DNA of 64,000 nucleotides from Cucumis sativus (GCF_000004075.3 NC_026658.2:62001-126000), one strand, 5' to 3'. Numbered from the stretch's first letter, positions 25,561 through 37,570 are shown. The notes: generated from the sequence alone by a model not told the origin. Made by a program: numbers and translations.

Positions 25561-26479
25561 TTTTTAACTTCTATACTGACCATTAGTGGATTCTTGTTAA
25601 CCTGTATTATTTTATGATGTTCAAATCCTTTCTTGGCTTTGTGTATACGGATTAATTTATTGTTAATAAGCCATCTCTGTTGATCATAGACTTCTATGCC
25701 TGGGTTTTTATTTTGAAGATAGCAGACCCTCTGTATTTGAAGAAGAAAAAGTTGGGGACTAGAACATGATGTTACAATTAAGATTAATTCAAGGAAGAAA
25801 ATTGGTGTGCATAAGCTGGTTTGGACACTCTGGATATAAAAGAAAAAAGGAAGAAAATTGTTTATCTTCTTTTCTATTAGCTCTTGCCCTGCCCTTGCTC
25901 ACTACAAACTTAGTTGGTGGGACTCTATTTGGAGACGACCTTTATCCATTTTTTCCTCCTTTCTTTCATTCTTCTAACTTCTAAGACTAATTTTTAAAAG
26001 CTGAGGAGGAATAGTTACACCAGTTAAAGTTTTGAACAAAGTCCTGACAAAAGCTATCAACATTTGGGTTGAAGGATTTAAAGATTTGAATATTTGACCT
26101 CTTGTTGAGGACATAAGCCTTGATTAATTGAGAATGAGACATGTTCAAGTTTCGCATTGGAAAAGCAAATTATGAACGATGCTGTTCTTGTTCTAATGTT
26201 CGCTCATAGTTCTTAGTTTGCAATAAATATTAAATGCATAACTTCTTAAGAAGGCTCCCTGGAATTTGCATTTTCAGTCCACCAGTCTCAGACTCTCACT
26301 ACCTTCATTGAGTGGAAAAAATGAAGTTTAAAGTCAAATATGAACTTTCCTTCCTTGCATGGTTACAAACAACCATTCCAAATTTATTAAGATAGAAGAA
26401 TCCTTGATGCATCACTTATTGATAATGAGCTTGTGAACAAATGAAAAATAAACAAAAAAAAGAAAAAAATATTTTTATT

Positions 26480-26740
26480 AAGCTTGTTATTGAGAAAGCT
26501 TTGATAAAGTGGATTGGATTTTCTGTGACAATATTTTGAAGCCAAAGGGTTTTGGTTTCTTTCCTCTGGAGGAAATGAATCAAGGTTGTGTATTACTTAA
26601 TACTTACCTCACCTCAAATTTGTTGATGACTGATATTTTCATGATGAAACTAGAGCAATACATAATGCTCTTGATGCAGTTCAAGCTTTTGATGGAGCTT
26701 TGGGTCTAAACATCCTTTTCGGATTAAAACCAGTGTCATC
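26480..26740 (+). pseudogene. LINE reverse transcriptase fragment (+)
   Basis: After a one-base frame break the + strand reads FDKVDWIFCDNILKPKGFG, the conserved block of plant LINE reverse transcriptase (usually E-K-A-F-D-x-V-x-W). About 95 bp on comes H-L-K-F-V-D-D followed by a stop, equivalent to the catalytic F/Y-A-D-D box, and then AVQAFDGALGLNI, like the L-x-x-F-E-x-x-S-G-L-x-I-N block. In intact elements the first two blocks are over 100 residues apart, so an internal deletion has removed most of the palm domain. Nonfunctional. Confidence 0.75.
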
Positions 26741-26781
26741 TATCAAATGAAATATCCAAGGGTATACAAAAGGAAACCATG

Positions 26782-27790
26782 TTATAAGGCATATACAAGA
26801 TGTTTCCAATTTGCAACAAGAAAGGAAAAACTACGGCTTTGAAATGCCAGTAAAGATTTACACCAAAAGATTATTTTGAAGATAGCACAATCAAGAGCAT
26901 CTCCGGATGATATGAACTTGTTCAGAAAATTTTGAGCGTTTCTCTCATCCCATATTTTCCAAAAAAACAGAAACAAAAATACTTGTTCACGAAAGGCTCC
27001 TGGAAGGACAGTGTGTCGATTAAAAGCTTCTAACACTTCCGCTCAAATATCAGTGTAAAAGGGATAATATTATAACAAGGGACTGGGTTTCTCCTCTCTG
27101 TGGCATAAACAGCAGCATGATGGAGATAAACAAATCCATGGACATCACTTTTGGTGTCAATCTGATGTGCTGAGACATGAATGAGCAATTTCCCAAATGA
27201 GAATTTTTATTCTCTTGGGGCACAACAATTTCCATGGGTCGTTATGGTGAGAAAGAGTGATGTCAGGAATGAGATGGGTAAGGGACGCCCATTCACAAAT
27301 CTCATCATAATTGAGATTCCTTCTAAATTTTGGAGACAAGGCAAAATTTCCAACATGCCAAACCTCTGGAATAGAAACATCTTTGAAATTTGCTATCGCG
27401 TTAAGAGGGTTGGGAATGAGGTTTGTGTCAAAATTTGCTATCAAAATTTCCAACATAGCAAACCTCTGGAATTGTCAAAGAGCTTTGGGAAAATCCTAAT
27501 CTGGTTAAGAGGGTTGTTTTCAAACCAAACATCAGACCAAAAGGCAATTGATTCACCCTTCTGAAGATTTTAATGTATATTATTGAGATTGAGGTTTTTA
27601 TGATATATAATGTACTTCCATAGGTTTCTGGACGATACTTTGTGGTTTTCTACAGGCATTTAATCAAAACAGTGGGAGCCAAACTCTAAAATGATCTTTC
27701 TCCATTGATAATCCTTTTTATGGCCATAAGCCCAATCCATCTTGCAAGAAGAGCTGTATTCCGCTGTTGAATGTCAACAATGCTTAGCCC
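26782..27790 (-). pseudogene. LINE ORF2 C-terminal half, decayed (-)
   Basis: Reading from 27790 downward, the minus strand shows in order: GLSIVDIQQRNTALLARWI (like GLGxxxLxxxNxALLAKW); KGESIAFWSDVWFENNPL (like FWxDxWxGxxPL); WKLLCPKRIKILIWEIAHSC, matching the zf-RVT domain; and FWKIWDERNAQNF, like the LFWxIWKERNxRIF end of plant LINE ORF2. Frameshifts and stops separate the blocks. An internal direct repeat of about 100-bp period duplicates the CCAGAGGTTTG...GGAAATTTTG segment (27342-27372 and 27442-27472 on the + strand). It is inverted relative to the neighbouring reverse transcriptase piece. Confidence 0.8.
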
Positions 27791-28034
27791 ATCCTCGGGT
27801 CTTGACTCTTAACATCAAGATCCTCTCAGATTAGAAATTATTGGCATTAATATTGAGCTTATACCTTCCAATCCACCCTGCAGATAGGGGTGGCAAAGAC
27901 TTACCAAGTATTCCTTTAGATGGCAACCCAAAAACATCTCTTTTTCAGACCCTTAGTTGGAAATTTTAAAAAAAAAAATCCTCTTTCCCATTAAAAAAGG
28001 CAAGTTTTGATCTTCATCAAGGATAAAAACAATG

Positions 28035-28140
28035 CATTCTTCGCTAAGTGGATGTGGTGCTATCAAAAAGGAGAAAAACATTCTTTAATACTGGCTATTA
28101 GTATTAGCTATAGATGCAAAATTTGGCTCAAATCCCCTTA
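28035..28140 (+). pseudogene. Second LINE ORF2 scrap (+)
   Basis: The + strand reads KDKNNAFFAKWMWCYQKGEK, then RCKIWLKSP. This again resembles the [12 protein letters not shown] block of LINE ORF2 and duplicates the region already present in the minus-strand piece, so at least two insertions contributed here. Too short to classify further. Confidence 0.5.
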
Positions 28141-28454
28141 ATAACCTCTCTGAAAGTGGAAATGAAGCTGCATGTAATATTCTCGCCCTTGGCTCTTTGT
28201 TCTCCCAAACTCTTTCAGGTCTCCCATAAGGTGGTGGCTACGGTAAAAGACCTTTGACAAGAAGAATTTTAGATCTTTGAAAGACGAGTAAGTATCAGAA
28301 TTTGCTGAAATAAGCCTCCTATTATCAAAAGTCTCGAATTGGCTCTTAGCAATGGTAACCCAATCTCTTTATGAAAGCTATTAGGCATGGTGAATCCCAA
28401 AGAAATTTTTTCATTTGGGAGCTTTCTCACATGGTTTTTTAACTCTTGGTAGAG

Positions 28455-28950
28455 ATGTCCACGGAGTTGAGATGGGGATGGCTTGCCCACTTTTTGCTCC
28501 CATTTCATTTTCCATCGCCACAAAATTTTCTGTTTAATTTTGTAATCAGGACAGAGAATCTTCGTGAAGAATTGCGGGGATTGGTTTCCCCACGGGGAAT
28601 TATTCTTTGTTTATTCTCTGAAGAAAAAATCAATAAAATATTCTTTTAGTAAAGTTTTCAATCAAATAGTTAATTTTTCGCTAATCACTACTGAGTCCTG
28701 ACAAACTTTTGAACCTCTTCAAAGAAGCAAAATAAAATGTCATAGGAAGTTCTTTTATATCCATACATGCATTAAGTTATGTGTATATTATAAACAATAA
28801 TAATAATAAAATTAAATAGAGCGGGGAGAGCTCATCCCCATTTAGGTCGTGGGGAAACTTCTTTCCCAACTCTCTCCCCCATTTCCTCTCTAAATGGAGA
28901 TTCCCTGTCCCATTAGGGGTTTTGGTCCCTGTAGTCTCCCTTCCATGGCT
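28455..28950. repeat. Repeat with GGGGA/TCCCC inverted ends
   Basis: The left part carries GATGGGGATGGCTTGCCCAC and GGTTTCCCCACGGGGAAT (to about 28605). The right part (28820-28945) carries the inverse: CATCCCCATTTAGG, CGTGGGGAAACTT and ATTCCCTGTCCC. The GTTTCCCCACG word appears in opposite orientation on the two sides. GC-rich, inverted ends around an AT-rich middle suggest a non-autonomous DNA transposon or a related foldback repeat. No target-site duplication was established. Confidence 0.4.
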
Positions 28951-31860
28951 TTCTCCCTAAGTTGGAGTATCCTTTGGAAAAAGAGTGGATACTCAATCTC
29001 ACATTTTCATATAGTATTCTCATGCTCAAAGTTACCGATACAATTGACAAATAGCCTGCAGCTGATCGGTGGTGCTCTTCTCATTTTGGGCCACCCCTTC
29101 AAGGAAAAGGAAATCACGTGTTAGAATTTCAATTGTAGTGGTTGGTATGGATTTGAAGAAACTGGGGGACATTTGATACAATTGAAAATTGAAAAGGAGT
29201 ATCCAGTTTTCTTTGATAGTGTTGTTTTTCTTCTCTTTTATCCAACTAGAGAAGTCTTTAATTATCCCTTTTGATCAAGCCTTTCTTTTCTCCTTTTTTG
29301 TAAATTTTGTACGCTTCATGAAATTGTTGCTCAAAAGAAAAAGAAATTCAAATATAAACTTTCAGAATAGAAGAAAAAGAAGGCGAGTTGTATATTGTGG
29401 AGTCTTAAATAAGTTTGTTGTGTTAGAGGTTGAGAACAAGTGAAGAGTACTAAAATCATATTTGTGGTAGTACACCAAAAGGACTGAAACGAGCCATAGA
29501 GATACAACTGGCACTATTGATTGTATCTCAAAAAGTGATTAGCTCCACATTTTTTTCGTTAGAATAAGCTTCTAAAATTGTTATTGCATCTTTATTTTAA
29601 TGATAATTTGTTTAGCATTACCCATATTATCAGAAATATCAAACTCTTCTTAGATCTTTTAGAGATATCAGCCACAAAATCTTATGTGGTATAAACATTG
29701 TAGAAATCTAACTGTATTTGCGACTGTTAGAGTTGTGAAGAGAAGCCCGTGAAGAACAATGGAAATAAAGAAGAGATATGAATGAAATATGAACGGCTGA
29801 TTTTTGCACATTGGTAAGAGCCAAATATCACAGAGAGTTGACCACATAATCATACTTTTCATCTCTCCCCCCGTAATGGCTTTTATTGCTTCTACCTTTT
29901 TCTCTTCTTTCTTGCCCACAAATTTTAATTATTTGTCATTCAGAAAAAAGTAATGGTCCATAGCTCTCTCACATACCACATTTATTATGAAAACATGAAT
30001 TCTTGAATTTTTTGGATCTGGCTTTTGAATATGATAGTTTACAAAGTTAGTGGTTTATACAGAAAGTCTTTCTTTTGAAATTTTAGCATGGGCTTACAAG
30101 TTTCACTAGAGATATTAAGTTCTGACTTCCCTTCTATTGTGTAAAAGTCATCATAGTTTTATGAGAAGTACGGCCTGCAAGAACTTGTCTAAGTTTTATT
30201 CCTTGTTTGTTTATCTGGCGTCAGGTTAAAGCATAATTGTTCGAGTTGATTCTTTTAGATATGAGATGTAAAAACGTTGGATTAGCTAGATTTGATGGGT
30301 TGAGTTACACATTTTATATGTATGTCGAATTAACTCGTAAGATTTGATCGTGTGTCAAGACATTACTTATCTCCTTGAAATTTGGATGTTTGAATTCCTT
30401 CATCCTAGTTGAAGTCATGATGAGAAAGAAACTTGCAAGGTTTGGATGATTAAATGAAGATATGACCAATAATAGTAAGTGGTGGGTATAGTTTTCAAGC
30501 TGACCTTTTCCACTACATCCTCAAAAAAGAGAGATTATTATTAGGGAAATCCTAATCATTTTAGAGGACCTACACCCACATAAGAAGAATCATTGAAACA
30601 CCACTATGTTTTGCAATTTGTAGATGCCTATAACAGAGGCAGAGGCAGAGGCATGCCTATTTTGTAATCATTTTATCATTGTGTTTTCTTAGTTTTTGTT
30701 TCAGGTGCACCTTATAATAGATCCCTTCTCCACAACCGAACTCTAATATGAAATGGAAAAAAGAACTTTGCTGCAACCCATCCAATTTTATGGATAAAAT
30801 TTATCACATGACAGTTTGTTTTAAAAATATGAAATTCTTATTATTATTTACTATCTTACAAGAGGGTTGGATGATATCTATGCAATATAGGGTGCATCTA
30901 ATAATGGTCCCTTTTCATCAGTTGAATTATACATAGTTTGACATAGTAAAGCAAAACTCTAAAAGAGAAACAAATGTAATATTATGTTAATTGTTCTATA
31001 AAATGAATTACTTTGATAACATGTTTTGAAGTAATCTCAAAAGAATTTGAACTCATGAACTTGGTGTAAAATTTATGTTGCATTGTAATTAAAACCAACA
31101 ATTTTGAAGTTACAATTTTATTTTAAACGAAAGATTACAAATTTAGTCTTTTCTATATATTTTCTACACACCTCGTTTGGTGACCTTTGAGACCCAAACC
31201 AACAATAACAAGTTAACATTACAATCATGTTTCAATATTTCTTTGTATAAATATCATAGAAATCTTTCATTTTGTTTCTAAGAACTTTTGATTTGTCTGA
31301 AAAATAATTTGAGCTATCAATTCTGTCACTAGAAAGGCCGTGGACTAGTTTAACATTCTTTTAAAATTCACCATCTTGTTATGTGAGATTTTTACATTTA
31401 AGCAATTCGTAGAAGTTGAAAATTGTTAAACGCCTTATCAGTACACATAATTAAAAACTTAGAGATCTATTGACCGTTTTTAAAGTACAAATTTACATAT
31501 GATTCAAATAATGTACAAGTAATTGCAATAGGCAATTCTTTTATGGTCTATTTGGTTTTAGATTCTATAGATGCCTGTGAAGATGTTTGAAAAAAAGGTG
31601 TCTAAATATCAAAGTTTTAAGGACAATTTTTTATATAACTTATGAAGTTAAATATGAAAATCTCGAATGATTTTAATTAAAAAATACAACAAAATAGTTT
31701 AATAACAATATATTATATAAAAAGAAAAAATGAGATCAAAGAAAAACAAAATTGGGACGACACATCGACTATGGCATTTGTAGGTGAAGCGAGGCATGGT
31801 CCGACACTTCATTCACGAGAATGGCCGTTGGCAAAACGCGTTCGTTCTTCTTTTAATCCT

Positions 31861-31896
31861 CTCCTCCTCCTCCTCATTATTATTATTATTATTATT
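31861..31896. repeat. (CTC)n(ATT)n compound microsatellite
   Basis: Short CTC repeats run directly into about six ATT triplets. The tract lies some 220 bp upstream of the phytosulfokine start codon. Confidence 0.8.
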
Positions 31897-32111
31897 TCTT
31901 TCCACAATACTTTATATTTAACTTTAAAACATTACAAATGATTATTAATACAACAATTTGGAATATATAATTAATAACAATAACCTTCATGTTAATAACA
32001 TTAAAACCCATGCTTGTTACTTTTACCTTTGAACTTCCAATTTTGCCCTTCCACACTCCCTTTATATTCACCCACACTCCTTCCTCTTCCCAATCTCTCT
32101 CTCTCTCTCAT

Positions 32112-32466
32112 ATGGCCTCCAAACTCTTCACCTCCATCTACCCTTTTCTCTTCCTCTTCCTCTTCTTTTCCTCCTCCTCCACCACCCCCATTGCTGCTCG
32201 GCCCGTCCCCGGTTTTTCAAACGCTTTTCTTGGAACTTCTCGAGATGGGGTATGAAATTTATCACCCATTTCTCTGCTTCTTCATTCATTAATAACATAT
32301 ATATGTTTCTTAAAAGAATACAAGTGTTTTGTTTTTGAAGGTTGTGGTGGAAGATGATGTTTTGGAGGAGGAGAGTTGTGATGAAATTGGAGAAGAATAT
32401 TGCTTGATGAGGAAAACTCTTGCTGCTCATGTTGATTATATCTACACAGATACCCAGAAGCCATGA
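32112..32466 (+). CDS. PSK: Phytosulfokine precursor with variant YIYTDTQ site
   Basis: Two exons, 32112-32249 and 32341-32466 (donor GGG|GTATGA, acceptor TTTGAAG|GTT), phase 0, 87 residues. The first ATG after the pyrimidine-rich leader gives a signal peptide (about 1-28: LFLFLFFSSSS then A-rich) for secretion. The second exon has the family hallmark C-x8-C-L-M-R-K-T-L-x-A-H-x-D-Y-I-Y-T just before the C-terminus. In the family the precursor is tyrosine-sulfated, cleaved in the apoplast and sensed by PSKR leucine-rich-repeat receptors to promote growth. Oddity: the canonical pentapeptide is YIYTQ, but the codons here read D-Y-I-Y-T-D-T-Q-K-P-stop, either an inserted Asp-Thr or a D5 variant. 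A TTTATATTC TATA-like word lies at 32061. Confidence 0.9.
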
Positions 32467-33773
32467 GATATATTATTTAATTTTGATCACTTTTGTCCCA
32501 ATTGTACATTCTCACCAGTTCTTAACAAATAGATTTTCAGGGAAAATTAAAACGAAAATGGTGACAAAAGAGAAGAGATTCTTTTGTAGTTCTCTCTTCA
32601 TTTTTGGAAAATTTGATGTCATTAATTTTGTTAATTAGTGTAACTAATAATGATTAACTTTGATATTTTAGTATCTTAGTCGTTAGTCAAAAGAAACCAG
32701 AGATCTGGAATGGTTTTTTAGGGTCACCGTATCCTAATTTGTGTATCACTATGCAAATTTGTTGTCATTATAATTGCATCAACCTATATGGTAATTATAT
32801 CTCTAATTATTTGTGATCCAATCTTACACAAACTTTTGTATATGATACATCTACTATCACGTCTATACATGAATGGATTGGATCAAATCGTCTACAACAT
32901 TTGTAACATTTTTAACGCAAAATATAATGTAGTTGATAAGAATGCAACTATGAATCTCGAGTGGGACATCTCAAAGTGATAGTAAAGGTTGATTAATTTA
33001 AGTAAAGAGTTTAGCGAATTAATCTCGAATCATTAGAGCTCATAATTGTAGGTACCCACTATTAGCTCAAAACAACAGTCAAGAATCAACCATCAACAAC
33101 TTATTTTGAAATAAACCTATGTTTTTCATTTTATACGCAATATATATTTCAAATGTATCTATAAAGTACATCAAATATAAAATCGAGCGTATACAATATC
33201 AAACAGTAAATAGTTGAAGTAAACATGAATATATCAACGATGTATCCAACATCAAATCAATCAACATTTCAAGTGTATCACCATATATCTTGAATTCATC
33301 CACAAACTATTTGATATCAATAAACAATAACATATTAAATTTTGAGTATATCAACAAGCTAAGCCTAATGGGACATCAGTCAATCAACATATTATGATAT
33401 GAGCACATAGCAAATATATTAAAAACTTTAGTACATCACTACATGACATCAATCAATCAATGACGAGATGTATAATAACATTTTTAAAAGATGGTAAATA
33501 TAAAAAAAAATTAACAAATTTTACCATCGTTATACATGCCAATACTTTAAATCTATTTGTCCTTTTAAGGGTTGCTATCTAACTAATAGCAAAGGAGGAT
33601 ACTAAAAATTTTGAGTATTGTGTGTATATAAATAAATGAGGAGGGCCATGTATTTGGGCGGCAATATAACCACGATTTTCCCGCTGGAAATTCTACCGTC
33701 GTTACCGTCTCTTCTTCCTCTCCCACTTAACCATCACAAGCAGATCAGCGCAGTAATTCGTTCCGAGAAAACA
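32467..33773. other. Intergenic, PSK to EVE gene
   Basis: AT-rich, with no gene recognised. From about 33100 to 33480 there are irregular repeats of ACATCAAT/ATCAATCAACAT and ATATCAA-type words, a low-complexity stretch. The right end has the promoter of the EVE gene with its TATA box at 33625. Confidence 0.6.
33625..33635 (+). promoter_or_regulatory. TATA box of the EVE-domain gene
   Basis: TATATAAATAA sits about 140 bp upstream of the ATG at 33774. Transcription should begin about 30 bp downstream, near 33660. That places the earlier in-frame ATG (33636) upstream of the transcript start and favours 33774. Confidence 0.6.
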
Positions 33774-34247
33774 ATGGCCAACGCTGTCGCCGGAGACAAA
33801 AGGCAGTATTGGCTTCTGAAGACGGAGCCGGCAGAGTGGTCGTGGGCGGACCAAGCGGCCAACGACGGACGAACAACGTGGGACGGCGTTAAGAACAAGC
33901 AAGCTCAGAAGCATCTTAAGTCCATGAAACTCGGCGACCGCTGTTTCTTCTACCACTCCGGGGCCAAGGCCCGCCGTGTCGTGGGCGTGGTCGCGGTCGC
34001 AAGGGAATGGTACTCGTCAGTGGACGATGAAGTCGTCGTGGACGTGGAGGCGGTTGGAGAGATGAGGGAACCGGTGGATTTGAAAGAGATGAAGAAGAGG
34101 ATGGAAGGGATGAAGAATTTCGCTCTGTTTAGGCAACCAAGGCTGTCGGTCGTGCCGGTTACGAAGGAGATTTGGGATAAAATCTGCGAATTGGGAGGCG
34201 GGTTTGAAGGAGATGGAACTGAGGGCGGGGATGGGAGTGAGGAATAG
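33774..34247 (+). CDS. EVE-domain protein, thymocyte nuclear protein 1-like
   Basis: Single exon, 157 residues from ATG 33774. The EVE (PUA-like) domain fills residues about 11-145: it starts YWLLKTEPAEWSW, continues WDGVKNKQAQKHLKSMKLGD and FFYHSGAKARRVVGVV, and ends with LFRQPRLSVVPV. The family binds modified bases; human THYN1 is the best-known relative and a role in reading modified cytosines has been proposed. Residues lining the pocket (the WSW and YHSG motifs) are intact. The C-terminus is Gly/Glu-rich (EGDGTEGGDGSEE). The gene is GC-rich compared with its surroundings. The frame is open back to an ATG at 33636, but that start adjoins the TATA box and is not favoured. Confidence 0.92.
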   Translation: MANAVAGDKRQYWLLKTEPAEWSWADQAANDGRTTWDGVKNKQAQKHLKSMKLGDRCFFYHSGAKARRVVGVVAVAREWYSSVDDEVVVDVEAVGEMREPVDLKEMKKRMEGMKNFALFRQPRLSVVPVTKEIWDKICELGGGFEGDGTEGGDGSEE

Positions 34248-37200
34248 AGATTGTATTTGAATGCGCTCAAGGTGTTTGTGAATATGCTCAGGAGAGTTTT
34301 AAGGGAAGTGAATGCATAAACCATATCTGTTTTGGAAATGTGGGAAGAAGAGGATCTACAAAGAACAAAGGGAAACGCTCAGTCAGGTATGTATATATAT
34401 ATATATACATATTGTTTTTGTTGTGTGTTTTAATGGTGGCTTATGAATTCTTGGGGAATCAAATTTTGGCTATGTAGTTTCTTTAGTTCTTCAACAATGG
34501 CTGAACTAGAGTTTTACATTTACTTCCCTTTCTTTTGTATTTATATATATTCTCTAACCGAACACAACTCAACTAGCCTACCATGTATTAGCAATCAGTT
34601 TCAGGTGCAAATTCTCCTTGTTTTTTGAAATTTGAAGCTTATCTATTGTCATAAGATCTTGTTTAGTTTGGTGTTGCATCATTACCAATAACATTAGGAA
34701 CAAATGCACAAAACTAAAGTACACACACAACACAAAGATTGGTTACCTACATTTTGGAGTCTGTGTGTTCGAGAAAAGATAATTTAACTATTACACTGTT
34801 CCACAACATGGTACTTATTCGTAAAGAAATTGAAAATAGTTCACACACTATTTGCTTAATTTCTTGCCAAATCATTTTTCGAACATTTTGGGTGCTAAGT
34901 TAGTCCACCACCACCTCTAAAGTTCACTAGTCACGATCCTTAGCTATCAGGAAAAAAAACTAGAGAGGTGTAGGACCAAAATAAATAATAAAAAAATTTG
35001 TTTGAAGTTTAGTTTAAATTTAGTTTGGACCCAAAATAAAATCTAAATTCTTGGGTTTCACTCAACACACTTCAAACAAAAAATTTGCAAAAAACTGATT
35101 TAAAAAATTAGACTTTCTTTTATACTTATTTCAATACGGTAACTATTTAAATTATTGTTTGCTCCCATATTAATGTATATGTATGTACAATTTGCCCTCA
35201 TACCACATGTGAAATTGCAATTCTATCTATCTCCCATGTCTTTCCATTTTCTTTTTGTTTTTTTCTTACTTCAAAGTTCAAAGTCGAATAGTCATAGGGA
35301 GCTTAGATCAATCGTAATTGATATGACTTTTCATCTTAACATTAAGAGGATAAGTTTGATTTAATTTCTTGATTGATAATATATTATTTAATCAAATTAA
35401 ATTATGTTTTAAGTTTACAAATTTCGGAATGATAATTTTAAAATACTAAAAAAAGATTGATGACAAAAGTGAAAATTTCAAATATTGAGGACAAAAAGTG
35501 AAAAGAAGTTAAGATCTATTTTTTAAAAGGAACTTTTCATTTAGTCCTTCCTCTTTTTATAATTTTAAAATTTACTTGTCAATTAGTTAAGTCATTCCGT
35601 ACAAACTATATTTCAAAAAGTGGTTGCATCACTAAAACTAATCTTACATTAACATATCAAATTAAACCAAGCTTATTGGTTTTTAACTATTGTGAACCAA
35701 AAAACCTAAAGTTTCCTTGGTTTCAATTTAAAAACAAAACGAATCGGTCTTGATTCCATTTGATTTTGTTCAATTTTTTAAACCCCTTTTTTTCTTGTGA
35801 TGGTTTGAGAAGCAAAAGAGAATGGGAGAGAAATGAAGAGTGTGGTGCCATAGTCAACATATGAACAACCCATGGTGTTAGAAGGAGAGAGATAAAGACA
35901 AACTTAAGGCCTTGAGGGAGTGGTTGTGATCATATTTTAAAATTAAAACAAATTTGATGTTATTTATTGACTTAATCATACTCAAATGGTCAAATAATGA
36001 TATAATTCTACAAGCCATATAATTTCTTTTTCAACTTCTATAATTTAGAATATTAAAACAGACCATGGAAAATTTCACCAATACAAAATAATAGATCCAA
36101 AGAACTTAAATAGTTGGTTGATGAATACAAATTTAATATAATATTATACCATATATTATATATATATGGAAAAAAAATAATTATCTTAATCTCATGAAAT
36201 TATTATAAGTTTACCAAATTGTCATGAATGTGTAAGTCTTAAGAATGACATGATATAAGATGTCACTAAAATAGGAAGATACTTTATTACGCCATCTCCT
36301 CATTTATCTTTCAATCTTTTCTTTAAATGGGAATGTCTTTTTCATTTCACATTATAAATTCAACTCATATATATATATTAAAGGTTGTGTTTTTTTTAAT
36401 CTTTTGAATTTGTCTCCATTTATACAACTTTTTTTCAAGAGATATTGTATACAATTAAGAGTGGAAGAATTTGAATATAAGATTTCTTGTTATTGGGTAC
36501 ATATATTTGGCGATTGAGTTGAGCTTCTATTAGTAATTTATACGTGTGTGTTTTTTTTTTTTTTTGAAAAAGTGGTTAGAGTAAATTAAAATGTCTATTT
36601 TAACTTTTCTTTTAAAAATAATTAAAAAAAACCAATTTTAAATTAAATTAGCAAAAACACTAATTCAAAATAAACTTAGAAATAAAAATAAAATTTTGGG
36701 AGAAACAACCACGGCCAAAACCCGAGAATCAAACCTAATTGATCCAAAGATTGATTTGATTTTTTTAAAAAAAAATTGATTGATTTTCTTTTGGTTAGTT
36801 CGAAAACCGTCAAAATCGAATCAACTATCAGCCCTTGTTAATACAAATATGTATGTATTCTTTGTTAAACATAATACTCACCCTATTATTTAATGTGGTT
36901 AGTTTAATTAATGATGTGTTAGTGAATTCTCATAAATGTATCTTTTTCATTAACAATAAAGGTGGTGTCAATTACACATGTGATTTTGAATGTTTCCTTC
37001 TCTCCCATGTGAAGCGTTGGATTTTGGAAGGAACAATTGTCTTCCCTCCTTGAAGCTTCTTAACCTACTCATCTAATTTGGGAAATTGTCTATAAACGTA
37101 ATCATTTTCAGGTGCTAAGTATAGTTATCTAATTTTCTTTAAATAAAATCTTTATAAGTTGCATAATTCTTATACTTAAAAAAAGATATATTTTTAATTA

Positions 37201-37570
37201 ATGAGAAATTTATGATTAGGAAGTAGTTTGTTAATTGTGAAGGCTATATGTAATGTATTAGTAATTGAGTTATGGTTAATTAGAATATTGATAAGGATTA
37301 AGGCGTTGATCTTACAAATACACAATTGGGTCCGAAATTCAAAGTCTCCATCTCCGATATATTAGGAAAGGAGTGGCAGAGTTGTAATATTGTGGTTAAA
37401 ATGAGGGTGGTTTTAAATTATGAAAATTCATAAAATAGGGACACACTTAATGCGTGCTTTTGTGTTTGTTTCTTCTTCTTCTATAAATGGAACCCCCTAA
37501 CACCCTCTTCGCTGCTACTCAATAAAATCATAAACAACGCCCAATCTCTCTTCTCTATCTTTACCCTTCA
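34248..37570. other. 3.3-kb intergenic, no gene recognised
   Basis: It starts with the 3' flank of the EVE gene, which includes an (AT)n microsatellite near 34388-34408. The rest is AT-rich with poly-A/T runs. Isolated short frames have no domain. The last 100 bp form the leader and promoter of the 64-residue gene. Confidence 0.6.
37482..37488 (+). promoter_or_regulatory. TATA box of the 64-residue gene
   Basis: TATAAAT lies 89 bp upstream of the ATG at 37571. It is followed by a C/T-rich leader (ACACCCTCTTCGCTGC... CAATCTCTCTTCTC), as expected for a plant core promoter and 5' UTR. Confidence 0.6.

Larger units (their letters stand above)
25561..32111. other. 6.5-kb intergenic region with decayed retroelements
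   Basis: No host gene is supported. Identified contents are LINE pieces at about 26480-26740 (+), 26782-27790 (-) and 28035-28140 (+), a GGGGA-rich inverted-end repeat at about 28455-28950, an ATT/CTC microsatellite at 31861-31896, and the phytosulfokine promoter at the right end. The segments 25561-26450, 29000-31780 and the gaps between LINE pieces are AT-rich with no recognisable coding or repeat signal. Confidence 0.6.

Noticed and set aside
29668-29919. 83-codon minus-strand frame
   Set aside because: It has a Lys/Glu start and hydrophobic end but no recognisable domain, promoter or splice support; possibly an old repeat.
31989-32111. Upstream in-frame start for the phytosulfokine precursor
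   Set aside because: It would bury the signal peptide inside the protein; the ATG at 32112 gives a proper N-terminal signal sequence.
33636-33773. Upstream in-frame start for the EVE gene (adds 46 residues)
   Set aside because: This ATG touches the TATA box, so it should precede the transcript start, and the added residues do not resemble the family.
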